A DNA stretch of 64,000 nt from Gracilaria gracilis (Eukaryota > Rhodophyta > Florideophyceae > Gracilariales > Gracilariaceae): contig JARGSG010000203.1 of the NCBI GenBank assembly GCA_030374805.1, positions 62,001-126,000 of the forward strand. The letters are read 5' to 3'. Shown here one piece after another: positions 30,501 through 42,059 of this stretch. The number at the start of each line of letters is the position of its first letter. Positions within the stretch are counted from its first letter, which is position 1. Position numbers and translations under genes: made by a program. Under the pieces are notes generated by a model. It did no database searches and was not told the origin of the DNA. It saw nothing but the letters and a program-made list of their open reading frames with translations.

Positions 30501-32583
30501 CTGATACACGGTATCCGAAGCAGAAAGAGTGTCTTCGACTGTATCACAATCTCCTATCGTTACAGTCTCAAAATCAAAGGAACAGAGTGTATTGTGATAC
30601 AGGGGCTGACAACGAACTACAGTTCGTCTCTTGGTGTTTACACCAATGGAGATGTGATTTTGAGAGGTTCGGAATTGTTCCCGGGGTTTCAATAGACTGC
30701 AAGGCAGTTGCAAATAGGTTTAACATCCCGCTCATCAGTGTGAATGGGAGAGATAACAATGGACGAGTGAGGACCTTCTTCATGGGATACATTATTAATG
30801 AGACAATGGAAAGTTTCGTGTGGTTCTTCAACGCTTTAAAGAATGCCTTCGAATTTCACCGAGCTGCTTTGCTATCGACCAGTGCGCAGCGCTTATTGGA
30901 GCCCTACGCCAGGTGTTTCTGTGTTCCTCCATTACGTTAGACGATTGGCATATTAATAAGAATCAGTGTCCGAACGCAGAGAGATGGTGCAATTCCATAC
31001 GAAGGACGGGATGGGGAAAGGAAATGGGGGACGCATTGCACAAGCTGAGACAATCGATAACTTTGGAAGCATTTCAGGAACAGCGGTTGGCGTTGGAGCA
31101 ACGGTTCTTTACGAACTTTAATGCGGCACCACCCCGATGGTACAACTTTTTGTACCACGAAAACCCTGATATGGTCGTCCGCTGCTACAAAGACCTTAGC
31201 AATCCACGCCGGTTCCTCTTTCAAGGCAGCGGTTACTCAGAAGCATCGCATTCGAGATAAAAGCGGTATATACTCTCCAATGACGTTCCATTATCCGAAG
31301 TGCCTCTTATTATGAGGGATATAACCGCGCGATTGGAAGAAGAACGGGGTCAAAAGGCATCATTGGGTGACACGGCGTTACGAAATAAGCTCGTAACGTC
31401 TGGACTTCCGTTAACAACCAATACTTCAACCCGAATGGTTCAGACGTACACGCCCTACAGCCTTACCAAATTTCTTGAGTGTAGTGTTCGGTTCTCCGCA
31501 TACTTCCAAGTTACTGACGCCGTTATCCTCCCCACGCGAGATGCTCTTTTCAACTTTGATGTAGATGTAGAGGATCTCGACATATCCTCGGAACACCTGC
31601 TTGCGGCTTTCACAATCCGAAGGTCGCATAACACCGACAGCAATAACCCCGTGATTTATAACGCCTACTTGTCAACGAATCCCTCGGTCCACAGTCCAGC
31701 GACCGTACTTGGGGGCTGCTCATGTCGCGATATGACAGCATCCGGCATTCCATGCTGCCACCTCACACGTCTGTTTGTCACATTCGACGACGTTTGTGAT
31801 AGATGGCCCCAAGTGCGGACAGCAATTCACATTCGATTCCGTATAGAGGATCTCTGGCACCCATACTGGTGCAGAGATCCTCTGAATTGGCCGCTAGCCG
31901 ATATCCTTCGCTTGAGAGCGAGAATGGGGCCAACCTCCGAGGACGGACAGCCTCTGTTCCAAAACGAATGGAAGGAAAGATTTAGTTCCCAGACGAACAC
32001 CGTAAACCACCCACACATCGCCGATAACCCTGATGAGGGAGAGAATCTCGGTGAGAACTATGTGGATATTCATACAGAGCAGCAAAGAAAGAAAACTGAG
32101 ATGATCTCCTCCTACGCCGCGTATTCTGATTGCAAAGCCCTCTGTGACCAGATGCACAGAGTGGCCCAAACCTATGGTGATATTGGTGTCCAAAGCTTGA
32201 AAGAGTATCTCGAACACGGGCTTCGCCAACTCAGTTCCGGAAAGTACCCAAAAAATCCGGAAGTAGCATTACCAGTTCAAGCAAGAGTACCAGATATCCT
32301 ACCAACTGCTTCAGAAGCAAACAGAATCGTCAACAATCCTAACGCAGGTCTAGTAAAAACCGCGAGGAAGCGTAAGCGATCCTTTCACGAACGAAAGACC
32401 CCGGCGAAGAAGAGAAAGAACAATAAGCACAACCAGGAAACAGGGGGAAACTCATTGACGCTTCCTGGGGCTTCTCTAAACGTTCGAACTGCTACACCAA
32501 TCACAACACCAGCTGAAGCGATTGCGAGAGCATTAAAAGTAGTCGATCATCCCGACTACCAGTATCAGTCATTACAAAGATAG
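27562..32583 (+). pseudogene. Ulp1-like protease / zinc-finger / MULE transposase fusion
   Basis: Exon 1 (27562-29772) starts at ATG 27562. It holds a C48 (Ulp1-like) peptidase domain with an apparent His218, Asp238, Gln283, Cys289 set (NTHWGVLF, YWGDSLRW, QKDSYSCGPY). A FAR1/WRKY-GCM1-like zinc region follows (CLKYKKKPPGYGCKSAF ... HNH, near 29210-29325). After the intron a second copy of that region occurs (30185-30330, C...C...HNH), then the MULE transposase core (SIDCKAVANRF, IDQCAALIGALRQVF, DDWHINKN, YSEASHSR) and a SWIM zinc finger (CSCRDMTASGIPCCHL, near 31720). A one-base frameshift near 30855-30870 and a TAA at 31258-31260 break the transposase. AATAAA at 32614-32619 follows the stop. 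Confidence 0.85.
29773..29914 (+). other. GT-AG intron in the MULE gene
   Basis: 142 bases, starting GTAAGTTATG after GAACTG and ending CAAACAG before ATCCTAGTAGG. Splicing joins frame 1 to frame 2 exactly where the second half of the protein begins, and both flanks are open. This is the only intron in the window I would defend. Confidence 0.7.
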
Positions 32584-32613
32584 AATGTGTTAGTTCATGT
32601 TCGTGAATGACGT

Positions 32614-32619
32614 AATAAA
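32614..32619 (+). terminator. polyadenylation signal of the MULE gene
   Basis: AATAAA, 31 bases after the stop codon at 32581-32583. Confidence 0.6.
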
Positions 32620-32897
32620 GAGTTTGTGTTCCGTACTTCAACAGTAAGACGTAGAACAGAACGTGTGGCTTGTATCCTTGCTGCATGCACATCTGAGCGT
32701 TTGTGTTGCCGAGTCGCGTTCAAGTTCCAAGAGAAAGAAAGAGCACTAGATAAATAATCAAGAGAGTTGTAATTGTTCAGCAGGGCTGCGAAGAGCGTCG
32801 CCGTTGTGAGACAGAGAAGGTGGGGAGCGTTTCATGCCGGCCAGGGCAGGGCTGACGCTCAGATATTGCAAAAGCCATGACATTTTTGACTTGCGTA

Positions 32898-33191
32898 TCT
32901 CAAAAGCGCGGACTTTTTGAACTGAAGCTGACGTCGGCCACAAAAGCGCAACACCGGTCGCATCAAAAGCCGCTGGGTGTCACCAAGTTTGTGTCACGCC
33001 CTGAAATGGGTGGCGGCCAATGAGGGACTCTGATAGGGAGGCTCCAGACACTTGGCGGGAGCACAGGGGATTGGGAGGTTCTGAGAGCGTTACAATATCA
33101 AGGGAGGATCGTTGTTAATTTGTTACATAAAAAGGGAGGTTCTCAGGCTCTTTTTTGACATATATCACAGTGCGTCGATTCTCCGTCCCCC
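32898..33191 (-). repeat. MULE right terminal inverted repeat
   Basis: 294 bp, the inverted copy of 27160-27453. Confidence 0.93.
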
Positions 33192-33262
33192 GGCTTAAAT
33201 GGCCCCGATTTGCAGAATTTTGAGTTTTTACAAATATAATGGTTTAACCGCTGTCCCCTGAG
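33192..33262. repeat. inverted-repeat element F, copy 1, right part
   Basis: Begins with the duplicated GGCTTAAAT and continues GGCCCCGATTTGCAG through to the F terminus near CCCCTGAGC. It matches 61368-61440 of the uninterrupted copy. Confidence 0.8.
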
Positions 33263-34005
33263 CAAATTAAAATTTCAAATTTTCAAGTAAGCTCCCACAC
33301 TTGGTTCAAACTCGGAGGAGCAAGAGCGAACCGTATGTAACTCTACGTGTCGACGGTGGGCGATGTGTATACAGTACGTGTACGTGTAAATAATGAGTTG
33401 ATGTGTGGAGGGGTACACATGTTAACGTGTGATAAGTTTAAAAACTGGTTGAAAGAAAAAATGAGTTTAGGCGGTGAGTTTTTCATGAAAGGGGAAGCGC
33501 TTAGCACTTCAATTGCGTGCGGTGAAGCACTTGTCGCCATTTTCATTCTCTTCCTGTTTCGATTTCGTTGTCTTTGTCCATTGGTATTTGTTCCATGTTT
33601 CTAGATGGTTTCCATACCCATCGCGATGACTTGCATGCAGCCAAGTCTACGAAGGTACGAAGGTCAAATATCTTATCTCTTAAAACCAGAGCTTGAATAA
33701 TGATTTTCATATTATGTCATACAAAATATACCAAACAAGTCATATGCGAAGCAATTTATTTTTGAATACAAACAACACCATTACACCGAAAAAATCAAGT
33801 TCTTTCTATAACAGTCAATAGACTTAGGTATACTAATTTTTCTTATTTAAAGCGCCATAACTGTTGCTGATATATTTAAAAACGTTGCAAACTTTGGCAA
33901 CATTTACTTATATTTTTATCCAGATTTTTTACTCTATGCTTTTTGTTGTTAAATTATTGGTAAGATGGTTCAACTTCTTGGCAAAGGCAGCACGTAAAAA
34001 TTAAA
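33263..34005. other. AT-rich spacer with one short ORF
   Basis: A frame at 33347-33604 (plus) reads ...VRVRVNNELMCGGVHML...GEALSTSIACGEALV, faintly like the C-terminal half of an Alba-type DNA-binding domain. It has no ATG at its start, an in-frame stop just upstream, and no clear exon signals. Nothing else is visible. Confidence 0.25.
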
Positions 34006-34448
34006 TGTACAAAAAACCACACAACATATATGGTAGAAAAGCACCTTAAATCAACAGAAGCAAACCTCGTGACACTTATACTAGACCCTGTAAACTTACG
34101 ATAGTAAATGTCGACATGCGGTAAAACCTGAATTTAAACAAAAGTGCCAATTGACTAAAATAGTATAGCTAGTGCCCCAATAGTGCCTGACTTTATAATG
34201 CCCGACAAAGAAGACAACGTGCACCAAAACTACACAAGCTGCACCAGAACCGAGTTATCGTGCAACTGAAAAGTCCTTGGCTGCGGCTATGATCTGCTGC
34301 TGTGGACTAGGAAGATTAAAATATATTGAATTAGAAATTGGCAATTATAAACTATAAAATAGAGAATACCAATTGGGTGCAGTGCGGCCAGAAAAAGACA
34401 TAGCCAGATCTATGTAGCACCAACCCATTGAAGTGCTATTGTACTACA
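34006..34448 (-). repeat. LTR of element D (3' LTR)
   Basis: 443 bp, starting TGTAC and ending ACTACA on the plus strand. It aligns with 41070-41509 along its length with many substitutions and small gaps. Confidence 0.75.
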
Positions 34449-37400
34449 GACCCCCTTTCTACCTTGAACCACGCCATTGTGGCTCCCAGATTTTCCAACC
34501 AAGTTAGTTGCAACTATGTACCAATTTGATCAACAGCGCAACCATTGTGTCATTTTGCCCCGTGCTTCGCCCCGGCCTTAAAATACAGAGCGTATTCAGT
34601 TCCCCATCTTGGTCATCTTTGATAGCGGATTATTCATTATTATTTGTAATTTGGGCGCGTCGTGCGCCTATTGCATACCTCCAAGGCTCGACCATAAGTA
34701 AGCGTCCGCGTCTTCTATACGATTACAGGGCTTTGATCGCTTTTCCCTCGCTGGTACACCCATTTGGGTAAGAAGTACGCTCTTGCGCTTCTATGCCCAG
34801 TGCACTGTGAAGGATTTTGGCGCCCACTTAATTGCGGTGTGTCTCGATGGCCCTTTGAGTTTCTGTCTTCCTCCTTTCGAAGTGCTGCGGCCTTCCCCGT
34901 GTGGTCACCTTACCGTCGCTCTTACCGGTTTTGTTCGACCCCCTTAAGGTTGGTCTGTACTGGCTCCGGCCTTCGTGGCCTCTCGCCTGCCCGACACGGT
35001 TAAAACCCTTCATGATCACCCCTGATTCTTACATAAACCACGTAGGTAGCCCTGGTACTAGAGGACGGGCTCGCACCCGTAGCGGTACAGGACGCTTGTC
35101 GGTTTCCAACGTTGGTCATTCGGCAGAAATAATTCCGGAGAACGATGTGCCCGCGACGACCAATGCTGGTACCTTAATAGTTCAAGAGGCATGGAACCCT
35201 GAAAAGCGGGGGGTTTTGAGAATTAGTTCTGGCGATGTACCCATTGTGGATAAAAAAGCCAATTCGGTTCACCTTTGCGGTTGAAGGCCGGGTGTCTCAA
35301 CCCTTCCCTCGTGGTGATCGCCTCAGTATATAGGGCGCCAGTCTTTCACACGGTCGTGGAACCGGCATTACCAAGTCTGGTTCATGCAGTGCTGCGTTGT
35401 ATCATACCCGCATTTAAACAGATTTTCGGAGCCAGCTGGTTCCGTCTTTTTCACAACAACCTCAAGGGATCCATGAAAAGATGCAGGATCCGTATGGTCC
35501 GGAGCTTTTCTTCGTGATATTTCCTATTACCGTTTGGAACAGTTCACCATGGCCGATTGGAACGTTTCCCAACATGAAACCTTCGGGATCGATCCAAAAA
35601 TGGTTTCGCAAGCGACGCTGTATCGCCGGTACTGGCCAGTGGGGCCGGAAAACACGTCGTTTCCCGTCTTCTTGCGACTTCCGACTCTGGATACTACTTG
35701 GGTTTGTTTCGTTGGGACTGTGAGCGTCTTCGCTCAGCCCTGCAGTCGCTCCACCGACGGGGGAAAGAGTCTCAGCCTCGTCAGGGTCGGGTTGAGTGCT
35801 ACGAAAGTTCCCAGCGGCAGACACCAATGAGGTATTTCATTTCCCCAACTTGTTGTATGTTCGTATTGAACCGGAGCTCCATTATAACCGACGCCTGGTG
35901 GTGAAGATTTGTTTGTAGGAATCCCTCCCGCAGCAGTACCTTGCAGCTTCTCTACATTTGGTGTGACTCTACAGGCCGTACAATGCCATCCACTGGGCTA
36001 ACCGTCGTAGGTCATGGAAGTTCGCATCCGCACACGGCCCAGCTTCAACCGCGCCATGCATGGGTTCCATAATGTAAAATTATTCTCTCAACCTAATAAA
36101 GAACGGACCTCTCGGTATGTGCCTCAACCCGATTGGTGGAATGTCTATGAGGTGCCGATGTCGCTTAGCGCCCCAACTTTACCAGTATTGGCCTAATTCG
36201 GGAGCTTGTATCACCCGTAACCACGATCGGTATTACCTCATTTGGCCGATTGCCCTCGGGATGTAGGCCGTGTTGGTAGCCTTTCTTGCTCTGCTGGCTG
36301 GCCGTGACGGTATTGTCTGGGATTGCCGCTCTTGCGAAGCAGATATTTACCGTGACGGTGTGCAACCTACTCGTCGTATGTTCTTCATTCCCCCAAGGGT
36401 CATTCAAGACATCCGACAGTTCGGAGTTGCCACGCCTGTGTGGTTCACTTCTAGCGGGCCAGCCCTACCTCTATTGTCGAAGCTCTTACCCTCCTGGAAA
36501 GCATCCTGCCCCGTCACGCGCAGTACATGCGATCTTTCTACTAAATTGGTGACTTCCAGAAACGGTTCCAGGTTCAGCTCTATCCGATGGCTACTAACCA
36601 GGTGGCAGGCCCGACGGCTATGAGCCCGACGCCTACAAATCCTTTGCAGGATTCCCTCTTTGATGCTGGCCTGAACTCCGGCCTTCTAGCCGTTCCGCAG
36701 GCTCCTCTCCACATCGGGTCGTCGATACTTCCGTCGGTTCAGCAGGTGATCGCGCCACCTCTGATGGGTCCTGAGGTAAGGACAGACATCAGCGTGCCCA
36801 CTAGTACCTCCTTGGGTAATGGTAGTGCACCCAGCCAGGCTTCAGGCTAGGCTCCTCTCTTCCAGCCTTTGCCGGGAGCCTCTCAAACACCACTCCGGGT
36901 CGGGGATTTTCAGCTGGAGGCTTCTCGGTGTCTCTCTTGCCACTCACCCTTCAGGGTGTTTTTGTCTCCACTTGGGTCTGTGCTTCATCCACATTTCCCA
37001 TGCATCCCTACTGGTGTTACTCTTCAAGTAAAGTTAAAAGTTATGCGTTTCCATGTTAAGTTTCATTTACCAGAGAGGTGCGGTGCGCAGTGAGAGAGGA
37101 AGCCTGAAACCAGCTCCCCCTTCCTTAGACCAGCATATCTCCAATTAGGTTTTAAAACTCTTTTCCTCCTCCTCAGACCAGCGTACCATGATGGGTGAAG
37201 GTTAATTCCTTGCAGGTAAGTTAGCTCCATCCTGAGCCATTTTGGTGCTCGCAGTATGATTCACCATGGTGGTACGCCGATGCGCCTTCGTACGGCGCAG
37301 CGAGTGGTTTGGCCTATGAGGTCAGATGTTGTGCTACGTGCTTGCGCGCAGTGGCGATCAATGCACCGAGAAGGTTATGTATGGCCTCTCGCCATGCATG

Positions 37401-38833
37401 GGCGCACGTGCTGTGCACCCTGGGGGTTACTTGCAAGGTGGATCAAGAAATCCGACACGGAAATTACTCATCGATGTGGTAGTGAAAACGGAGAAAATAC
37501 TTTTCGTCTGTATCTTGAGATTCAGGGGGTTTCAAAGGCTGGGAATGGCCGATTCGGGAGCGCGGCACGGTCAAAATACTTGGATTTTTTAACCATGCCT
37601 TTGCGCGCTTCCTACACACAATAGTGTAAACCGAATCGGTTACTCCGCACGGCACGCGACGGCATCGCATATAGACCTCGATAATTAAAAGGTATAATTT
37701 TTTGAATGTTTCCACCGTCCAGGTTTGCGCCTGTGTGGCGTGCGCGCTCACGCGCGTGCCGCACGCGTGCGTGGCAGGTATGCACTGGCACGTGTAAGTT
37801 TAGCGCTCTTCGTTTCTTGTATTTCCCCCTTGTGGAACGCTGCTTTCGAGTAATACCTTCCTCGTGAGCGTTCACTAAACATCTCGGTCTTCTTGGATAC
37901 GATTCATTTCCCCCATTTTTAGGTGATTGCACCTCCCCTAAAGTTCACCCATCATTTGGCATTTTCTCTCCCTTTTGGTTCCCGCAGCTTACCCGTGAAG
38001 TGGTGTAGTATGGCTGAGGGCGGCTCGGCGGTATCTCCGTCGGCCCCCCAGCCACACCAGCGCACTGTGTACTTCAGCCCTTCTTGGGTACGGCGGTGAC
38101 GTACAAGGTGTTCCACTGGGAAGTCATGAGAGACTTGTGACGGTATTCCGACCCCACGTTGGTTTAGATGAGCATCGGTACCACTAGTAGCAGGTGTTTT
38201 CTCTGAAGGAGCACCGTAATACTCGCGGGTGGTACGTAGTCCTGATCGTCACCCCTTATTTCATCATTAACCTCCATGGGTATTTCGTCTTCCCGGGGCC
38301 GAGTTCCCAGGGCAACTGCTTGGGGTCACACGCGGATTCTCGACGTTCCTTCCTGGTTCGAACCGTTCGGGGTGCCACCTTGATCCATTCAATTGAGATC
38401 GTATTCTCTACATTACATTGGTTCACTATTACCGTGTGGTCAGTCGATCGAACTGCCTTGAAAAGTGGTCTGGCGACAGAAAGAGCCAGCAAACTAAGCC
38501 ACCGGTCTGGAGATCACGCATTTCTATAGAGGGAGGTTGAGGAACCAGATTGGTCGGTGCTGTATCATACGAGTATGCTTTCGAACCACCCATTGGAGTT
38601 TGTTTAGTGCTCGCCGCACTTGGTGGTGGTCTTACCGGTGCTGGTGGTACTGTCGACGACAAATTACCGATAGAGGTGGCCCGTTACTGAGCCTGCGGTG
38701 CAGTCACGAGATGTCTCGCCATCGTTGTTGATATGCGAATGAGCGAATCACCCTCTGAGGTAGTGCTCTCCTCTAGCTCCAACACTGACCCTTTCGGTTT
38801 GTCTCTTAGCCTATGGGGCGGCGACGGCTTCTT
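34449..38833. other. interior of element D without recognisable pol
   Basis: Only short frames on both strands. The plus strand from about 34770 to 36600 is pyrimidine-rich, like a retroelement leader, and a plus-strand frame at 36587-36850 (MATNQVAGPTAMSPTP...) could be a gag N-terminus of a second, nested element; this is a guess. A run of alternating C/G and purine/pyrimidine steps lies near 37735-37775. Confidence 0.35.
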
Positions 38834-40416
38834 TCAATGACGGAGAGTGTCGCCGAGCCCCTGACCATAACGTGCAAGCCTATTATAGTTCACCTTACGG
38901 TTATTCGCTAGGTAGTTGCGTACCTGCGAACGGATCGCTTTGTCGACATTGTCCGCAAAGAGCGACTTCAAACTACTACTGGTAAACACAATACCACGTC
39001 GGGTGGCCAGATTCCAAACGCTCAACGAGAGTTACATTTCGGTTTGACTAGAGCGTTGGCGATATGCTTGCATCTCAGCGTAACCTTCTGGGATACCCTC
39101 ATCGGTAGCGTAAGTTTCCAGCATAAAGTTACCCACTTCTGGGTACGTCTCTAACATCTCTGTTTCCTCTTCGACAACCGCCATGGTATTTCCACGAAGC
39201 CTGCCCTGCAGCAAGTGGTAAGATTGACCTTTAAGGTAAAACTGGAATAACCACATGGCAGCACCTTCGGAAAAACCATTTTGGTCACATGCAAACTTGA
39301 CGTTCTGTAGAAACTCAACTACCGCAATGGGATCATCGCCTGTGAAGGAAGTATCACCCATCTGGAAGCTGAGCCTCGTATAGTGTTTGGTGATCTTCTG
39401 CGCAAACTCTTGGGTGAAAGCAGAGGATCAGTTTCTCAACCGATAGGACCTATAATCAACCTCTTTGGTGAACCGATCGTTCAGCGGCTGATGCACCTTT
39501 AGAGTTGTATCGGTGTCCGAATCCGAGTCGGACAACGCGTACTGTTTCTTCTTACCTCTACGGTTTTTATTTCACGCCTTCTTCGAAACATTGTTCGGTT
39601 CCTTCTTGCGTCTACCTTTGCGGTCACCATCCGAGGGTGAACCAGTATCGGTATCGGAGCTCAAGCAATCTGGGTCACATTCGTAGCTGCGGTTCTTTCC
39701 CTTTTTCCTCCTCCTTTCTTTACCCTTGCCGTTTCTTCTTCGTCGCCCTTCTCCTGGGTCAGACAAAACGTGCTCAGGTTCACCAGTCTTGGTGTCCTTT
39801 CGAACGTTACTTCCAATGGGTGGCAAGTACATGACTCGAGAGCCTATCTCTATATGGCCCTCTTGACCTTGCCTTAAAATTTGTAGGTACGCACTATCGG
39901 CCAAAATTGGCTTGATTGGTGCGGAAGATTCTGCTGGAGTCCCTTGTGGTATGCGAGTAACCATATTCCCCGAGAGGTTCTAGCTTCCGCCATTCCTTCA
40001 GAAACCCAAAGGTCTTGAACCACTCGGTAGATGTGCTCCCGAGCACCCATTAAGAGGTATGTTTCAACCAATTTAGGTATGCGCTGAGAGAGTTCATGCA
40101 CGGCTCGATCAACCACTGAGCGGGTAACGGCGTCCATATCCATAGATATCATAGCTTCATTAACCGTAGCGGTAAAAAGAGCTTTCGCTCGATCTTCCAA
40201 TTGGGGCCAAAGGTCCTCAACCGTTGTCGGCATATCCTTAATAGGTTCAGGAGCCAACGGAGGCTGAGTGCCCGTATCCTTTGAGGTTACAGCCCGAGGT
40301 TACCAAAGCAGCTCCCCCGGATTATCCAGAATGGGTTTAGCGGCCAAAGCCGCAGCGGAACCCTTGTGGCTAGGTGGCGCGCTAGAGCCACGAATAATCC
40401 TCTTAGGTCTTTCCAT
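38834..40416 (-). pseudogene. gag of element D
   Basis: Starts at an ATG whose complement is 40414-40416 (MERPKRIIRGSS), with an in-frame stop soon after. It continues with an N-terminal helical region (39874-40257), a Lys/Arg-rich block followed by an acidic block (39572-39964), and the gag capsid region FTGDDPIAVVEFLQNVKFA, YLKGQSYHLLQG (39032-39361). This capsid motif parallels FTGDGPILVLDFLSRF of gypsy copy A. A stop at 39032 separates the last in-frame piece (38834-39025). At least two frame changes are present. Confidence 0.65.
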
Positions 40417-40469
40417 AGTGACCAATAGTGGTATCCAATTGCTTCGCAAGTATTCCTACGAAACCAAAA

Positions 40470-40901
40470 CCTAGGAAAAAACTTTTTATAAATGGCGCAC
40501 TACGTTTTGCAAAAAGTAACAAATGGCGTAGAAAACTTTTGTTTTTATTGAAGAGATGGCGTATAAATTCCATGCTTTACGCCTTTTCACCGCCATTTAT
40601 AGCATGATCTAGAAAAAGATTTACGCCATTTTTGACACTTTTCATAAATGGCGTGCAAACAATGAATAAGTTTTCAGCACTCGTGTTCGAGGTATTAAAT
40701 TTTGTTCTATATTTGTACGCCATTTATAGAAAGTGTCAAAAATAGCGTAAATCTTTGTCTAGATCATGCTATAAATGGCGGTGAAATGGCGTAAAGCATG
40801 GAATTTATACGCCATCTCTTCAATAAAAACAAAAGTTTTCTACGCCATTTGTTACTTTTTGCAAAACGTAGTGCGCCATTTATAAAAATTTTTTTCCTAG
40901 G
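40470..40901. repeat. foldback (hairpin) MITE
   Basis: A 432-bp near-perfect inverted repeat. The arms are about 195 bases (40470-40665 and 40715-40901) around a loop of about 50 bases. Both ends read CCTAGG next to A or T runs. The arms contain repeated ATGGCG/CGCCAT motifs (for example AAATGGCG, ATGGCGTA), at least six per arm. No ORF. It lies between the gag start and the 5' LTR of element D, so it was inserted into D or carried in its leader. Confidence 0.85.
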
Positions 40902-41069
40902 GAAGTAGGTGTATGAACTTTCGGGATCCTTTCGAAAGTCGTCTTTTCATCAGTAAAAATACGACAAAAACCAAGAAATTGGTATGTGGGGAGACCAAGA
41001 TGTCGTACAGATACCGATAAGATGTGGGGTCCGCCTAGTAGAGGGAGCGCGCGAGGGCTTAACCTAAAG

Positions 41070-41509
41070 TGAATGAAAACAAAAACAATATGGTATTAGG
41101 GCACCTGAAACCCGCAGGGGGCAAACTGCAGGGCAACTAATCTAGACCACGAAGGTGTACGGTAGTAGACGTCCACGCGCGGTAAAACTAGAATAGTTGT
41201 AGTGTACCATGTGACCAAGATGGTATAGTTACTGCCCTAATAGTGCCTGACTTTATAATACCCGAGGGGGAAGGCGAAGTGCACCATAATATATACAAGG
41301 TGCACCTACGCCGATCTTCCGTACGGGCATCACGTCATCAGCTGCGCTCATGACCTACTGTCATGGGCCAGCAGTGTTAAGCAAAACTAAATTAGAAATT
41401 AGAAACTATAAATTATGAAAAAAAGAATGCCAATTGGGTGCAGTGCAGCCAGCAAGGCGCACAGGTAAGCCCACGTGGCACCAACCCATTCAGGCCCCAT
41501 TGTATTACA
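41070..41509 (-). repeat. LTR of element D (5' LTR)
   Basis: 440 bp, matching 34006-34448. The best conserved blocks are the TAGTGCCTGACTTTATAAT stretch and the last 100 bases. Confidence 0.75.
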
Positions 41510-42059
41510 CTTTTTACCAATTTTCGCGCAGCTAACTACTTGGAGAGTTATTTTTCGCATTCTGTATACTCATTTTCAGCACCTATGTGATGTACCGCAC
41601 GTAAATGGGAGAGTTCGGAGCGGTCTTGAGACGGGAGTGGCTGTAGCGTACAGTCGTGCGACTGTAATGAATCCGAATGGGGAGAAGGGGCGGAAGCATC
41701 GGGCGGCCGGAGGAAAAGTGGACGGTTGGTATCACCAGGCGCGTACAGAAACTCGCAAAATGGTACGAATGGTCTGGGAAACCTCAAGGGAATGTACCGA
41801 GCGTCCTATCGTAAGTGCAAACTAACGAAGAAGACGTTCAGCTGAAGATGCTTGTCGTTTACGTTTGGCAGGCAGTGAGATCCGAGCTAAAACTTAATAT
41901 CGGGTCTGGGCTTCCTACTGACTACTGTACGATCGGTCTAATTTGCATTGTCACTATCCACCCTGCACATGTGTCCAACTTGTACGCTGTGCAAACCCGT
42001 CTGGCACTCGATCACTAAATCATACACGTGGCGGTGCCACTGCACCGCCCCACCGTGCA
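41510..42059. other. unassigned stretch before the pogo fragment
   Basis: Short frames only. This is where the N-terminal HTH region of the pogo transposase should be, but no such motif is readable. Confidence 0.3.

Larger units (their letters stand above)
27160..33191 (+). mobile_element. Mutator-like element (MULE) with 294-bp terminal inverted repeats
   Basis: 6,032 bp. The left TIR (27160-27453) and right TIR (32898-33191) are near-identical inverted copies starting GGGGGACGGAGAATCGACGC. The flanks carry a 9-bp duplication, GGCTTGAAT (27151-27159) and GGCTTAAAT (33192-33200), one mismatch. Long TIRs and a 9-bp duplication are the hallmarks of MULEs. The uninterrupted target is present in the same window at 61368-61376. 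It encodes one long protein, nearly intact. Confidence 0.95.
34006..41509 (-). mobile_element. LTR retrotransposon D (gag only; old)
   Basis: Two diverged direct repeats at 34006-34448 and 41070-41509 begin TG and end ACA, and share blocks such as TAGTGCCTGACTTTATAAT and CCAATTGGGTGCAGTGC. Element orientation is minus: gag reads leftwards from about 40416, and the complement of 34449-34464 gives a purine tract (AGAAAGGGGGTC) directly before the left LTR. No pol could be recognised. A foldback MITE sits in the leader at 40470-40901. Confidence 0.8.

Noticed and set aside
33347..33604. ORF faintly like an Alba domain.
   Set aside because: Only the last 20 or so residues fit, there is a stop just upstream, no ATG start and no splice evidence; kept only as a remark.
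35534..36850. Plus-strand ORFs inside element D as a host gene.
   Set aside because: Low-complexity, pyrimidine-rich context and no recognisable domain; more like a retroelement leader and gag start.
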